NCBI GenBank assembly: GCA_014379075.1
Contig: JACMMN010000358.1
Span: 1 to 8,065, forward strand
Source: Pyrinomonadaceae bacterium
Lineage (GTDB): Bacteria > Acidobacteriota > Blastocatellia > Pyrinomonadales > Pyrinomonadaceae
Direction of reading: 5' to 3'
DNA: 8,065 nt
The translations under genes were made by a program, and so were the position numbers. The first letter of the stretch is position 1; the number at the start of each line of letters is the position of its first letter. The notes beneath the pieces are model-generated. The model did not search any database. It was not told where the DNA came from and worked only from the letters and a program-made list of their open reading frames with translations. Below are positions 1 through 6,099 of this stretch, in pieces.

Positions 1-1752
1 ATCGGTAAACTCCTGCGGATAAGCCCAAACGAGTGTCGGCAAACGAGTTCCTTCCTTATAATTCGGCGGCAAGTAAAGCGTAAATGAAAGATCGACGCCG
101 TCGGCACGTTTGTATTTCACTAGCTGTTTCTTGATTCCACGAACTATCGGTGACGGGTCTTTGAATTCCGTTATCTGTCTGTAGGCCATCGCCGTGCAAA
201 TCTGCCCCGCCGGACAAACTTGGCGCAAGTAGATATTCGACGGCTCCGAAATCGATTCCTTTCGCGTCAGGAAATTCATCGCGTTATCGTCCATAACGGC
301 CGCGACGGATTCATATTCCTCAATTCCGGAACGAAATATCTCGTCGGTTTTCAACGTCTGAAGATTCATTCGCCGCAAAAAAGGCCGGTCGCCTTCCGGC
401 GACGCTCCGGTGCCCGTCAGGAAGATCTCATCGCCGTTCTGGCGGATCACGCTGGCGCCGCTTGGAAGAATTTTGGTGACCGGATTGCCAATGTCGCTAT
501 ACCGGTCATTGATATTAATATCGGAAATCAGCTTCGGAGCAGACGGATTTCGGTAATCGGTCATGAATATCCGCCGACGCTGCGTATCACGGTTGTAGTC
601 GTAGAACCACATCATCCCGGCCTTTTCGCCGAATTGCCTGCCCTGATAGCGATGCTCGGTTTTAAGAAGTTCTTTGGCCGCATTGGTAAACGGAGCTGCC
701 TGCATCATTAATTTGTCGCGCGGTGTGATCTTTTTACGCGGATCGCCGCCGTCGAGGGCTTCCGCCCAAACCATTGTCGCCGGCTCGGTAGGAATCCAGC
801 CATGACTTCTTGGCGAAGTCGTCACGCCCTGCACCGGCAAGCTGTCCTGCAAAGGCACACTCGCCAAAGCGCTGACCAACTTTCCGTCTGAATCCCAAAC
901 TTCTATTTTTTTCGGGAATCTCGAAAATGGGAAAAGGTATGAAAACGGCCGCTCTATGCGTGAGACCAATATATATTTGCCGTCCGGCGAAAACTCAGCG
1001 GTGTCATAAATAGCAGCAGGGCCGATCTCGCGGACCTTGCCGCCGACATCGATCAACGCAAGCTGCGACGTGGCGTAATATTCAAATAACTTTTCGTCGT
1101 TCGGGCTTTTCAGCAGGTCCTGAAACGTCTGCACCGCTCCGCCGCGGCCCGATGTTTCCTGGATATTCGGTTCCGAAGGCGTTAAATTTTGATACGCAGG
1201 TGCGGCATTTCGCTTTGCGGGAACGAGGGTTGCTGAAAGAGTTTTCGAGTCTTCCCACGAAAACCCGCCGAATGCTGTATTTATCAGGACATTTTTTATC
1301 TTCTGCGCCTTTCCGCTCGTCGTATCGACGATCCAAAGTTCGACACCAGCAGTCGTAACGTTTCCGGCGGCCATATATTTGCCGTCCGGCGACCATACCG
1401 GTGAAACGATCTGAGCTCCCGCAGGCAGGCTGACCGTCGTTTCTTTCCCATCCGAAATATTTTTCAGTTTCAGGCTGACCGAATACGGCTGGCGATGCTG
1501 TGCGTTCGTATTCGGATTTATCCGCAATCCTGCGAGCCGCAGCATCGGCTGCGACAATTCCGCGATCGGCGGATAACGCAGTGGTTCAAGCAGGGCGATC
1601 TTATCCCGCGTCGGCGAGATCGAAGTCGCCGGGATCGCCGCGGCGTTCAGCACATCCATCACGTCCTTCGACGGCTGTTTGTAAGATCCCTGGGCTAACA
1701 AACCGATAGGGAGCAAAAGGAACGTGAACAACAATATTATTTTCGATTTCAT
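1..1752 (-). CDS. S9 family peptidase, S9D glutamyl endopeptidase-like, N-terminal part (runs off left edge)
   Basis: The frame is open from an ATG at 1752 to base 1 (584 codons) with no stop or frameshift. Residues 1-20 form a signal peptide: MKSK, a hydrophobic run, then LLAQG as the likely cleavage region, so the protein is probably periplasmic or secreted. The mature start (DVMDVLNAAAIPATSISPTRDK, then PPIAELSQPMLRLAGLRI) resembles the S9D branch that includes plant chloroplast glutamyl endopeptidase. Beta-propeller signatures follow: SPVWSPDGKYMAAG, AEFSPDGKYILVSR and VWAEALDGGDPRKK. From about residue 545 (KYKRADGVDLSFTLYLPP, then LPTLVWAYPQEFTD) the alpha/beta-hydrolase domain begins. 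The nucleophile elbow GxSxGG, catalytic Asp and His would lie left of base 1, so activity cannot be judged here. Full family members are about 800 residues or more. No strong Shine-Dalgarno sequence precedes the ATG. A hairpin array fills the upstream gap. Family call is firm; glutamyl specificity is an inference. Confidence 0.9.
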   Translation of the reverse strand, partial: MKSKIILLFTFLLLPIGLLAQGSYKQPSKDVMDVLNAAAIPATSISPTRDKIALLEPLRYPPIAELSQPMLRLAGLRINPNTNAQHRQPYSVSLKLKNISDGKETTVSLPAGAQIVSPVWSPDGKYMAAGNVTTAGVELWIVDTTSGKAQKIKNVLINTAFGGFSWEDSKTLSATLVPAKRNAAPAYQNLTPSEPNIQETSGRGGAVQTFQDLLKSPNDEKLFEYYATSQLALIDVGGKVREIGPAAIYDTAEFSPDGKYILVSRIERPFSYLFPFSRFPKKIEVWDSDGKLVSALASVPLQDSLPVQGVTTSPRSHGWIPTEPATMVWAEALDGGDPRKKITPRDKLMMQAAPFTNAAKELLKTEHRYQGRQFGEKAGMMWFYDYNRDTQRRRIFMTDYRNPSAPKLISDININDRYSDIGNPVTKILPSGASVIRQNGDEIFLTGTGASPEGDRPFLRRMNLQTLKTDEIFRSGIEEYESVAAVMDDNAMNFLTRKESISEPSNIYLRQVCPAGQICTAMAYRQITEFKDPSPIVRGIKKQLVKYKRADGVDLSFTLYLPPNYKEGTRLPTLVWAYPQEFTD

Positions 1753-1798
1753 ATTTTTATTTCGGATCGATTAGTGAGATGTAAGCCAAGCTCTCGGC

Positions 1799-1848
1799 TT
1801 TTTGTCGCGTAGCGATCTATGAATTTAGCCGTGGGTTTTAACCCACGG
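1799..1848 (+). repeat. Left arm of the hairpin array (inverted copy of 1945-1996)
   Basis: This arm reads T-run, GTCGCGTAGCGA, a 4-base linker, TGAATTTAGCCGTGGGTT, then the closing AACCCACGG. Against the reverse complement of 1945-1996 it matches at about 45 of 50 positions. Differences sit in the linker and in the loop of the CCGTGGGTT hairpin. The 20-base palindrome at 1829-1848 is perfect. Confidence 0.8.
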
Positions 1849-1944
1849 TTAAGCGTAATATGATTTCTCGTCGCGTCAGCGACGATTGATACTAGCGCAT
1901 ATTCAGTTGCCACTAACGCGGCAAGATATCTGTGTTTTATGTTT

Positions 1945-1996
1945 CCGTGGGTTGCAAACCCACGGCTAAATTCACTCTGTCGCTACGCGACGAAAA
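1945..1996 (-). repeat. Right arm of the hairpin array (inverted copy of 1799-1848)
   Basis: This is the reverse-complement counterpart of the left arm. It holds a 9-bp stem CCGTGGGTT/AACCCACGG with a 3-base GCA loop (1945-1965) and an outer 5-bp stem GTCGC/GCGAC (1979-1991) followed by AAAA. The loop differs in sequence and length from the left arm while the stem is intact, a pattern expected when structure rather than sequence is conserved. Confidence 0.8.
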
Positions 1997-2009
1997 CAAC
2001 GACTTGACG

Positions 2010-3011
2010 CTACTTCGCAGACAAACGGTCAATTATTTTACCCGCGATCATCGGTATCGGTTCTCTCTTCGTCGCGTTATTCTCGGTAAATACCACTAGC
2101 ACGAATTTCAACCCATTTGGTGTTTCGATATACGCCGCATCATGCCGCGTTTTGCTTGTCCAGCCCGCTTTGGACCAAAGTTTCGTCCCAACCAATTTCT
2201 TATCGACCAAAGCCTTTCCGGTAAATCCGTGAGCCTGATCTTCCGGATCCTTGGTCTCGGCAAACGGATCGCGTCTCATCAGGTCCATCATCATCGCGCT
2301 TCGTTCCGGCGTAACGAATTTCCCTAAAGCAATTTCCGCAAGCAGCCTTGCCGTCGCGTTCGTCGTCAGCATATTTCGGTTCTGGCCTTTGTAGCCGCGC
2401 GATTGCTGCTCGATGCCATAGGCGTCCTCGCAAAAAGTCTTTTGATTTATATTGATATTTTGGTAACCCATCGACGTAAAATACCGATTCACGCGGTTCC
2501 GCTTGAACTGCCATTCGTCGAATTCCGCTTGCGGAAGTTCCGCACCGCTCGATGTGCCGGTCAGAACATCGAGTATGTATTGCGTTGCCTCGTTCGATGA
2601 ATCGACGATCATATCCTTCAATCCGCGTTCCAGTTCCGGCGTCATTTTGACCTTGCCATCTTGGAGCTGCCGGTGAAGCGCCGCCATGTAAAACATCTTC
2701 ACCACGCTGGCCGGGTAAATGCGCTCTTCCCCGGCTAGATTCACTATCTGCAAATTTTTTGGATCGCGAAGATCGATCAAAGTCGCGGAAATATCCGCCG
2801 ACTTAAAACCTTCGTACTGCTGTTTCGCCAACATCTCATTGACCGAATCGGTCAAAACCGATTGAAGTTCGGCTGAATAGTTAAAGACCGGTGCTTGATA
2901 CCCGGCCTCAGCCAAGATCTCGGTCTTTTTATCGGCCTTTTGTGCATAGACGCCCGTAAATAAGATGGCTATGAGCGCAAGTCCCAGAATTGTCCTCGTT
3001 GATCTAAACAT
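2010..3011 (-). CDS. Exported class A beta-lactamase-like serine hydrolase
   Basis: The product is 333 residues. A signal peptide covers about 1-23 (MFRSTRT, hydrophobic core, VYA then Q), so it acts in the periplasm or outside. The penicillin-binding fold motifs are visible: S102-V-V-K105 (nucleophile and general base, in YPASVVKMFYM), S138-S-N140 (the SDN-type motif) and S280-KAG-W284 where class A enzymes have KTG. The stretch LTTNATARLLAEI (215-227) matches the helix after the omega loop. I cannot place the deacylating Glu166 of true class A enzymes: no ExxLN is present, and candidates are E195 (FCED) and E201. It is longer than the usual 290 or so residues, mostly from an N-terminal extension. 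It may be a beta-lactamase, a D,D-peptidase-like enzyme or a non-hydrolysing relative; the fold is sure, the substrate is not. The start has a good Shine-Dalgarno TGAGGA six bases upstream. Confidence 0.85.
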   Translation of the reverse strand: MFRSTRTILGLALIAILFTGVYAQKADKKTEILAEAGYQAPVFNYSAELQSVLTDSVNEMLAKQQYEGFKSADISATLIDLRDPKNLQIVNLAGEERIYPASVVKMFYMAALHRQLQDGKVKMTPELERGLKDMIVDSSNEATQYILDVLTGTSSGAELPQAEFDEWQFKRNRVNRYFTSMGYQNININQKTFCEDAYGIEQQSRGYKGQNRNMLTTNATARLLAEIALGKFVTPERSAMMMDLMRRDPFAETKDPEDQAHGFTGKALVDKKLVGTKLWSKAGWTSKTRHDAAYIETPNGLKFVLVVFTENNATKREPIPMIAGKIIDRLSAK

Positions 3012-3081
3012 TAATTTTCCTCAGGTTGTCTTTACGGAAGTTGTTATTCGGAGTATAAACGAAAAGCACTAAAAATTTCCA
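3012..3081 (-). promoter_or_regulatory. Putative promoter and ribosome binding site of the beta-lactamase-like gene
   Basis: Reading the minus strand, TGAGGA (3023-3018) lies six bases before the ATG at 3011 and supports that start. Further upstream TATACT (3057-3052) matches a -10 box in 5 of 6 positions. TGGAAA (3081-3076), 18 bases before it, matches a -35 box in only 4 of 6. The ribosome binding site is convincing; the promoter is a pattern match only. Confidence 0.4.
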
Positions 3082-3082
3082 C

Positions 3083-3153
3083 ATTCAAGATTCAAGATTC
3101 TAAATTTACGTTCGTCCCCGATCTCAGACCTCGAGTCTGGAATCTTGAATCTT
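3083..3153. repeat. Long inverted repeat built from ATTCAAG heptamers, with nested hairpin
   Basis: Positions 3087-3100 (AAGATTCAAGATTC) are a perfect 14-bp reverse complement of 3140-3153 (GAATCTTGAATCTT). Inside the 39-base loop lies a second stem, CAGAC 3125-3129 with GTCTG 3135-3139, so the inner hairpin abuts the outer stem on the right. The left arm is itself a tandem repeat, two and a half copies of ATTCAAG from 3083. It sits between divergent genes, ending 25 bases before the permease start codon. There is no T-run, so it does not look like a terminator. It could be an intergenic repeat family, a cruciform, or a structured leader of the permease mRNA. Confidence 0.7.
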
Positions 3154-3178
3154 AAATCCGGAACCTTTCAGCCCATCT

Positions 3179-4486
3179 ATGAATGAATCAAAACTCGTCC
3201 GCGGCCTCGGACGCTGGGATCTGACCGCGATTGCGATCAACACGATCATCGGCACCGGCATCTTTATTCTCCCGGCAAAAGTTACAGGTTTGATCGGCAG
3301 CTACAGCCTGTTTGCCTTCGTCCTCTGCGCCGTCATCGTCGCCTTCATCGTTTTGTGCTTCGCGGAAGTTTCAAGCCGTTTTCAATCAACGGGCGGAATG
3401 TACCTGTACGCCAAAGAAGCCTTTGGTTCGGTCGTCGGTTTTGAGGTCGGATGGCTATATTGGGTCGTCCGGGTGGCTACTTTTGCTGCTAATTGCAATG
3501 CTTTGCTTATTTATCTGGGATTTTTTATCCCGGGAGCAAACGAAGGTTCTCTGCGGATCGTCCTGATCACAGCCGTCGTCATTTTTATCACGGCCGTTAA
3601 CATTTTGGGTGTTCGCGAATCGGCCATCATGACAAACATTTTCACGGTCGGAAAGATAGTGCCGCTGCTCGTATTTGCCGCTGTCGGCATGTTCTTTATT
3701 CAGCCCTCGAATTTCAATTTCGCGGAAACTCCGCCATACACAAAATTTGCCGAGGCCGTTTTATTGCTGATTTACGCGTATGTTGGCTTTGAGGCCGCCG
3801 TTATACCCGCGGGCGAATCAAAGGACCCGCAAAAAAGTATTCCATTTGGCTTGTTCACAGCTCTCGGATTTTGCACGATCCTTTTTCTGATCATCCAGAT
3901 CGTAGCCATCGGAACTTTGCCGGAAATTGCAGCATCCGATAGGCCGTTGGCTGACGCGGCGGCAAAATTCATGGGTGGGTTCGGAGGAATGTTTATTGCA
4001 GTCGGAGCATTGATCTCGATAATGGGAAACCTGAATGGTGGATTTTTGGCTTCTTCGCGAATTCCCTTTGCAATGGCCGAACAACGCGAACTGCCGCAAG
4101 TTTTTGCAAACACTCACGAAAGGACAAAAACACCCATATACTCTATTATTTTGACGTCCGCTGTAATTTTGATCCTTACGATCCAATCTACGTTTTTTAC
4201 GGCAGTAACAATCGCTACGATCACTAGGCTGTTGGTTTATGCGACTACATGTCTGGCCCTGCCCGTTTTCCGCCGTCGAAAAGACGTGCCCGATGCCCAG
4301 TTCTCCGCCCCATTTGGAATTGCTGCTGCGGCTATATCTATTTTGCTTATAATTTGGCTTTTATCGAATGTCGACTACAAAAAGGAAGGTTTTGCTATTT
4401 TGATAACAGCCGTAATCGGATTCGCCGTCTATTTTTCCTACTGGCTTTTCCGCAAAACTCGTGCGTCTGAAGCGTCATCGGACTGA
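3179..4486 (+). CDS. APC-family amino acid permease
   Basis: The product is 435 residues and strongly hydrophobic, with about twelve predicted membrane spans, normal for the APC (amino acid-polyamine-organocation) superfamily. Signatures include GTGIF at 25-29 in the first span, the unwound segment that binds the substrate backbone. FAEVSSRF with STGG follows at about 61-73. YAYVGFEA at 199-206 is the sixth-span binding segment, followed by GESKDPQKSIP (212-222), the typical cytoplasmic loop. It should import an amino acid, or exchange one, across the inner membrane; the specificity cannot be read. ATG 3179 is the only possible start: the frame is closed by TGA at 3146-3148 and no other start codon intervenes. 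No good Shine-Dalgarno sequence precedes it. An inverted repeat ends 25 bases upstream. The cysteine protease gene follows after 28 bases on the same strand. Confidence 0.92.
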   Translation: MNESKLVRGLGRWDLTAIAINTIIGTGIFILPAKVTGLIGSYSLFAFVLCAVIVAFIVLCFAEVSSRFQSTGGMYLYAKEAFGSVVGFEVGWLYWVVRVATFAANCNALLIYLGFFIPGANEGSLRIVLITAVVIFITAVNILGVRESAIMTNIFTVGKIVPLLVFAAVGMFFIQPSNFNFAETPPYTKFAEAVLLLIYAYVGFEAAVIPAGESKDPQKSIPFGLFTALGFCTILFLIIQIVAIGTLPEIAASDRPLADAAAKFMGGFGGMFIAVGALISIMGNLNGGFLASSRIPFAMAEQRELPQVFANTHERTKTPIYSIILTSAVILILTIQSTFFTAVTIATITRLLVYATTCLALPVFRRRKDVPDAQFSAPFGIAAAAISILLIIWLLSNVDYKKEGFAILITAVIGFAVYFSYWLFRKTRASEASSD

Positions 4487-4493
4487 GACGCTT
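4470..4493 (+). other. Small hairpin over the permease stop codon
   Basis: AAGCGTC (4470-4476) pairs with GACGCTT (4487-4493) around a 10-base loop that contains the TGA stop. No T-run follows, so it is not a classic intrinsic terminator. It might attenuate transcription or mark an mRNA processing site between the permease and the protease gene, or be chance. Confidence 0.3.
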
Positions 4494-4500
4494 TGCATCC

Positions 4501-4505
4501 GGAGG
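4501..4505 (+). promoter_or_regulatory. Strong ribosome binding site of the cysteine protease gene
   Basis: GGAGG lies nine bases before the ATG at 4515. It fixes that start and supports translation from a message that may begin at the permease. Confidence 0.7.
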
Positions 4506-4514
4506 GTTAGCTAA

Positions 4515-5024
4515 ATGGCATATATAGTTCAAAACATGACGCTCATACCGCAGAATTTGACCATGAGCTGTTGGTATGCGAGTTTGCAAATGCTGATCAG
4601 ATGGAAGGAGGATCAGAAGAAACAAAGCCTTGCACATCTGATCTCACCGGAACATGACACCCAATGCGTAAAGCTGCGCGATTCAAACGGCGGTATCGGT
4701 AATTCCGTTATCGTCAATATGGCTAAACGAATTGGCCTGAAAACCGTTCCGCCCGTCTGCATGACAGCCGACACCCTGGAAGGATGGCTCGAATCGTACG
4801 GCCCGCTTTGGGTGAACGGAACTTCTCATATAGTAGTGATCGCTGGAATAATGTGGATGCCGGGGCTCGGCCATCAGGTTCTGGTTTACGACCCATCGCC
4901 CGTCGGCCTCGGGTCGATCGAGTGGCGAAGCCTCTCAGGATGGTATGAAGGGGGGAAAGTAGATTCCCGAGACACGGGTGCCGGCGTTGAGACCATTTTT
5001 CTATATGTACCCGACGATATTTGA
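4515..5024 (+). CDS. Small papain-like cysteine protease, AvrRpt2/C70-type
   Basis: The product is 169 residues and has no signal peptide or membrane span. The N-terminus reads LIPQNLTMSCWYASLQML: C19 is the likely nucleophile at the head of a helix and Q13, six residues before it, matches the oxyanion-hole glutamine of papain (Q19 before C25). H105 in GTSHIVVIAGI and D126 in VLVYDPSP complete a plausible Cys-His-Asp triad. The Cys-to-His distance of 86 residues equals, as I recall it, that of the Pseudomonas effector AvrRpt2. These features fit the 'papain-like cysteine protease' domain (Pfam Peptidase_C70), seen both in secreted effectors and in uncharacterised bacterial proteins. It is essentially a bare catalytic domain. 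The gene follows the permease by 28 bases and converges with the SDR gene 35 bases downstream. Target, and whether it leaves the cell, are unknown. A C39 bacteriocin-processing peptidase is a less likely alternative. Confidence 0.78.
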   Translation: MAYIVQNMTLIPQNLTMSCWYASLQMLIRWKEDQKKQSLAHLISPEHDTQCVKLRDSNGGIGNSVIVNMAKRIGLKTVPPVCMTADTLEGWLESYGPLWVNGTSHIVVIAGIMWMPGLGHQVLVYDPSPVGLGSIEWRSLSGWYEGGKVDSRDTGAGVETIFLYVPDDI

Positions 5025-5059
5025 CGGGAAATACTTGCGGGGTCAGATGATGACGAAGA

Positions 5060-6091
5060 CTATTTAAAGACACCTTCGCCCAGAAAATTCTCTCGCAAAT
5101 AACTTATTGTATCCTGCAAAGTTTCCTGCGGATCGCGCGGCGCAAAACCTAGTTCTTCTTCAGCCTTCGCCGAATCGAAATACCAAAAATACTCGGCCTG
5201 CTCGACTTCATTTGAAGCGACAGGCGATGCCTTGCCCCAGTGTTTGTAAACAGAACTGATAAAACCCGATCCAGCCATGGCAAGTTTTTTCGGCAATTTC
5301 AGCATTGGAGCCGAAACACCTGACAGTCTTTCCAGCCGCCCGAAGAAATCCGGGAAAGTCATGTTTGCCGCTCCAAGCAGATATTTTTCCTGATGGACGC
5401 CTTTCTCCAAGGCATTGATAAATGCGTTAGCGGTATCGCGGGCATCGACAAAATTCAGGCCCCCGCTCGGAGAGTATGGAATCTTGCGGGCCAGAAAATC
5501 GAGGACAGGCTTGGTCGAACTCAGCCGCTCGTCGCCTTCGCCGAGCAGCAGCGAAGGATTCAAAATAACAAGTTTCAAACCCTCACCGTCGAAACTCGCG
5601 AGCGCTGAGCGTTCCTGATAATACTTCGACGCGTAATAAGCCCAACGCGAAAACACCTCTACCGGCTGCGGAAAAGTTTCGTCAACGATCTGCTCGTCTT
5701 CGCTGACCGCAATCGTCCCACTAGACGAAGCCAGGACGATGGTTTTCACGCCGGCCTCCTTTCCCGCTTCGCACAACAGCCGCGTTCCCTCAACATGAAT
5801 TTTATTCATCGCGGCGGCATCTTCATTATCGCGGGAAACTTTGCCCGCAAGATGAAAGATTGCGGAGCAATTCTTGACAGCCTTCGCGACATGTTCGGGC
5901 TTAGTTACGGAGCCTTCAACGGCCTTCACGCCCGAATCCTTCATCCATTCCGGCACGCTCGATGCCATGACCCGCAAATGCTTCTCGCCGGCATCCAGAA
6001 ACTGCCGTACGATGTGCGTCCCGAGAAATCCGGTGCCGCCCGTTATTAAGATCTTTTTTTCCGCCTTAGTAATCCCTTTTGTCTTTGACAT
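5060..6091 (-). CDS. NAD(P)-dependent epimerase/dehydratase, extended SDR (dihydroflavonol reductase-like)
   Basis: From ATG 6091 the product is 343 residues, normal for extended short-chain dehydrogenases. The Rossmann motif GGTGFLG is at 18-24. The active site has SSS at 122-124, with Y152 and K156 as the YxxxK pair in WAYYASKYYQE. NPSLLLGEGD at 178-187 is the usual post-catalytic segment. It should bind NAD(H) or NADP(H) and oxidise, reduce or epimerise a nucleotide sugar, sterol-like or lipid substrate. The pattern is nearest dihydroflavonol-4-reductase-like and HpnA-like proteins, but the substrate is not decidable. It is the third gene of a minus-strand operon: the ATG lies 8 bases after the GH47 stop. 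A GTG at 6109 would add six residues and overlap GH47 by 10 bases; I prefer ATG because the GTG has no ribosome binding site, though the ATG only has a weak GGAA. Confidence 0.88.
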   Translation of the reverse strand: MSKTKGITKAEKKILITGGTGFLGTHIVRQFLDAGEKHLRVMASSVPEWMKDSGVKAVEGSVTKPEHVAKAVKNCSAIFHLAGKVSRDNEDAAAMNKIHVEGTRLLCEAGKEAGVKTIVLASSSGTIAVSEDEQIVDETFPQPVEVFSRWAYYASKYYQERSALASFDGEGLKLVILNPSLLLGEGDERLSSTKPVLDFLARKIPYSPSGGLNFVDARDTANAFINALEKGVHQEKYLLGAANMTFPDFFGRLERLSGVSAPMLKLPKKLAMAGSGFISSVYKHWGKASPVASNEVEQAEYFWYFDSAKAEEELGFAPRDPQETLQDTISYLRENFLGEGVFK

Positions 6092-6099
6092 ACGATCTT

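Larger units (their letters stand above)
1799..1996. repeat. Mirror-symmetric array of six hairpins (REP/BIME-like or MITE-like element)
   Basis: Six palindromes follow one another: 1805-1815 (TCGC/GCGA), 1829-1848 (CCGTGGGTT/AACCCACGG), 1868-1885 (TCGTCGC/GCGACGA), 1907-1924 (TTGCC/GGCAA), 1945-1965 (CCGTGGGTT/AACCCACGG) and 1979-1991 (GTCGC/GCGAC). Their centres lie about 28, 38, 39, 40 and 30 bases apart and are symmetric about position 1897. The two ends are also inverted repeats of each other. There is no open reading frame in the element. It occupies the gap between the beta-lactamase-like gene and the S9 peptidase gene, ending 14 bases past the former's stop codon. Such paired inverted hairpins are typical of REP/BIME elements mobilised by REP-associated tyrosine (IS200-like) transposases; that origin is an inference, since no such transposase is in the window. 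Confidence 0.75.

Noticed and set aside
220..711. 163-codon plus-strand open frame
   Set aside because: It lies wholly antisense to the intact S9 peptidase frame, whose translation matches its family; the plus-strand product is arginine-rich and resembles nothing.
1082..1396. 104-codon minus-strand open frame
   Set aside because: It is another frame inside the S9 peptidase gene; the peptidase frame through this stretch has the SPVWSPDGKY propeller motif and no stop.
1789..1803. Possible intrinsic terminator (short stem followed by T-run)
   Set aside because: The stem AAGCC/GGCTT is only 5 bp and would serve the plus strand, where no gene lies upstream.
1799..1996. CRISPR array
   Set aside because: The repeated units are inverted rather than direct, stems differ from one another, and there are no uniform spacers.
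3772..4186. Two overlapping minus-strand open frames of over 110 codons
   Set aside because: Both are antisense shadows of the permease, which has clear family motifs and membrane spans.
5025..5059. Bidirectional terminator between the convergent protease and SDR genes
   Set aside because: Only a 4-bp CCCG/CGGG match with a long loop and no T-run is visible, so no terminator can be supported.
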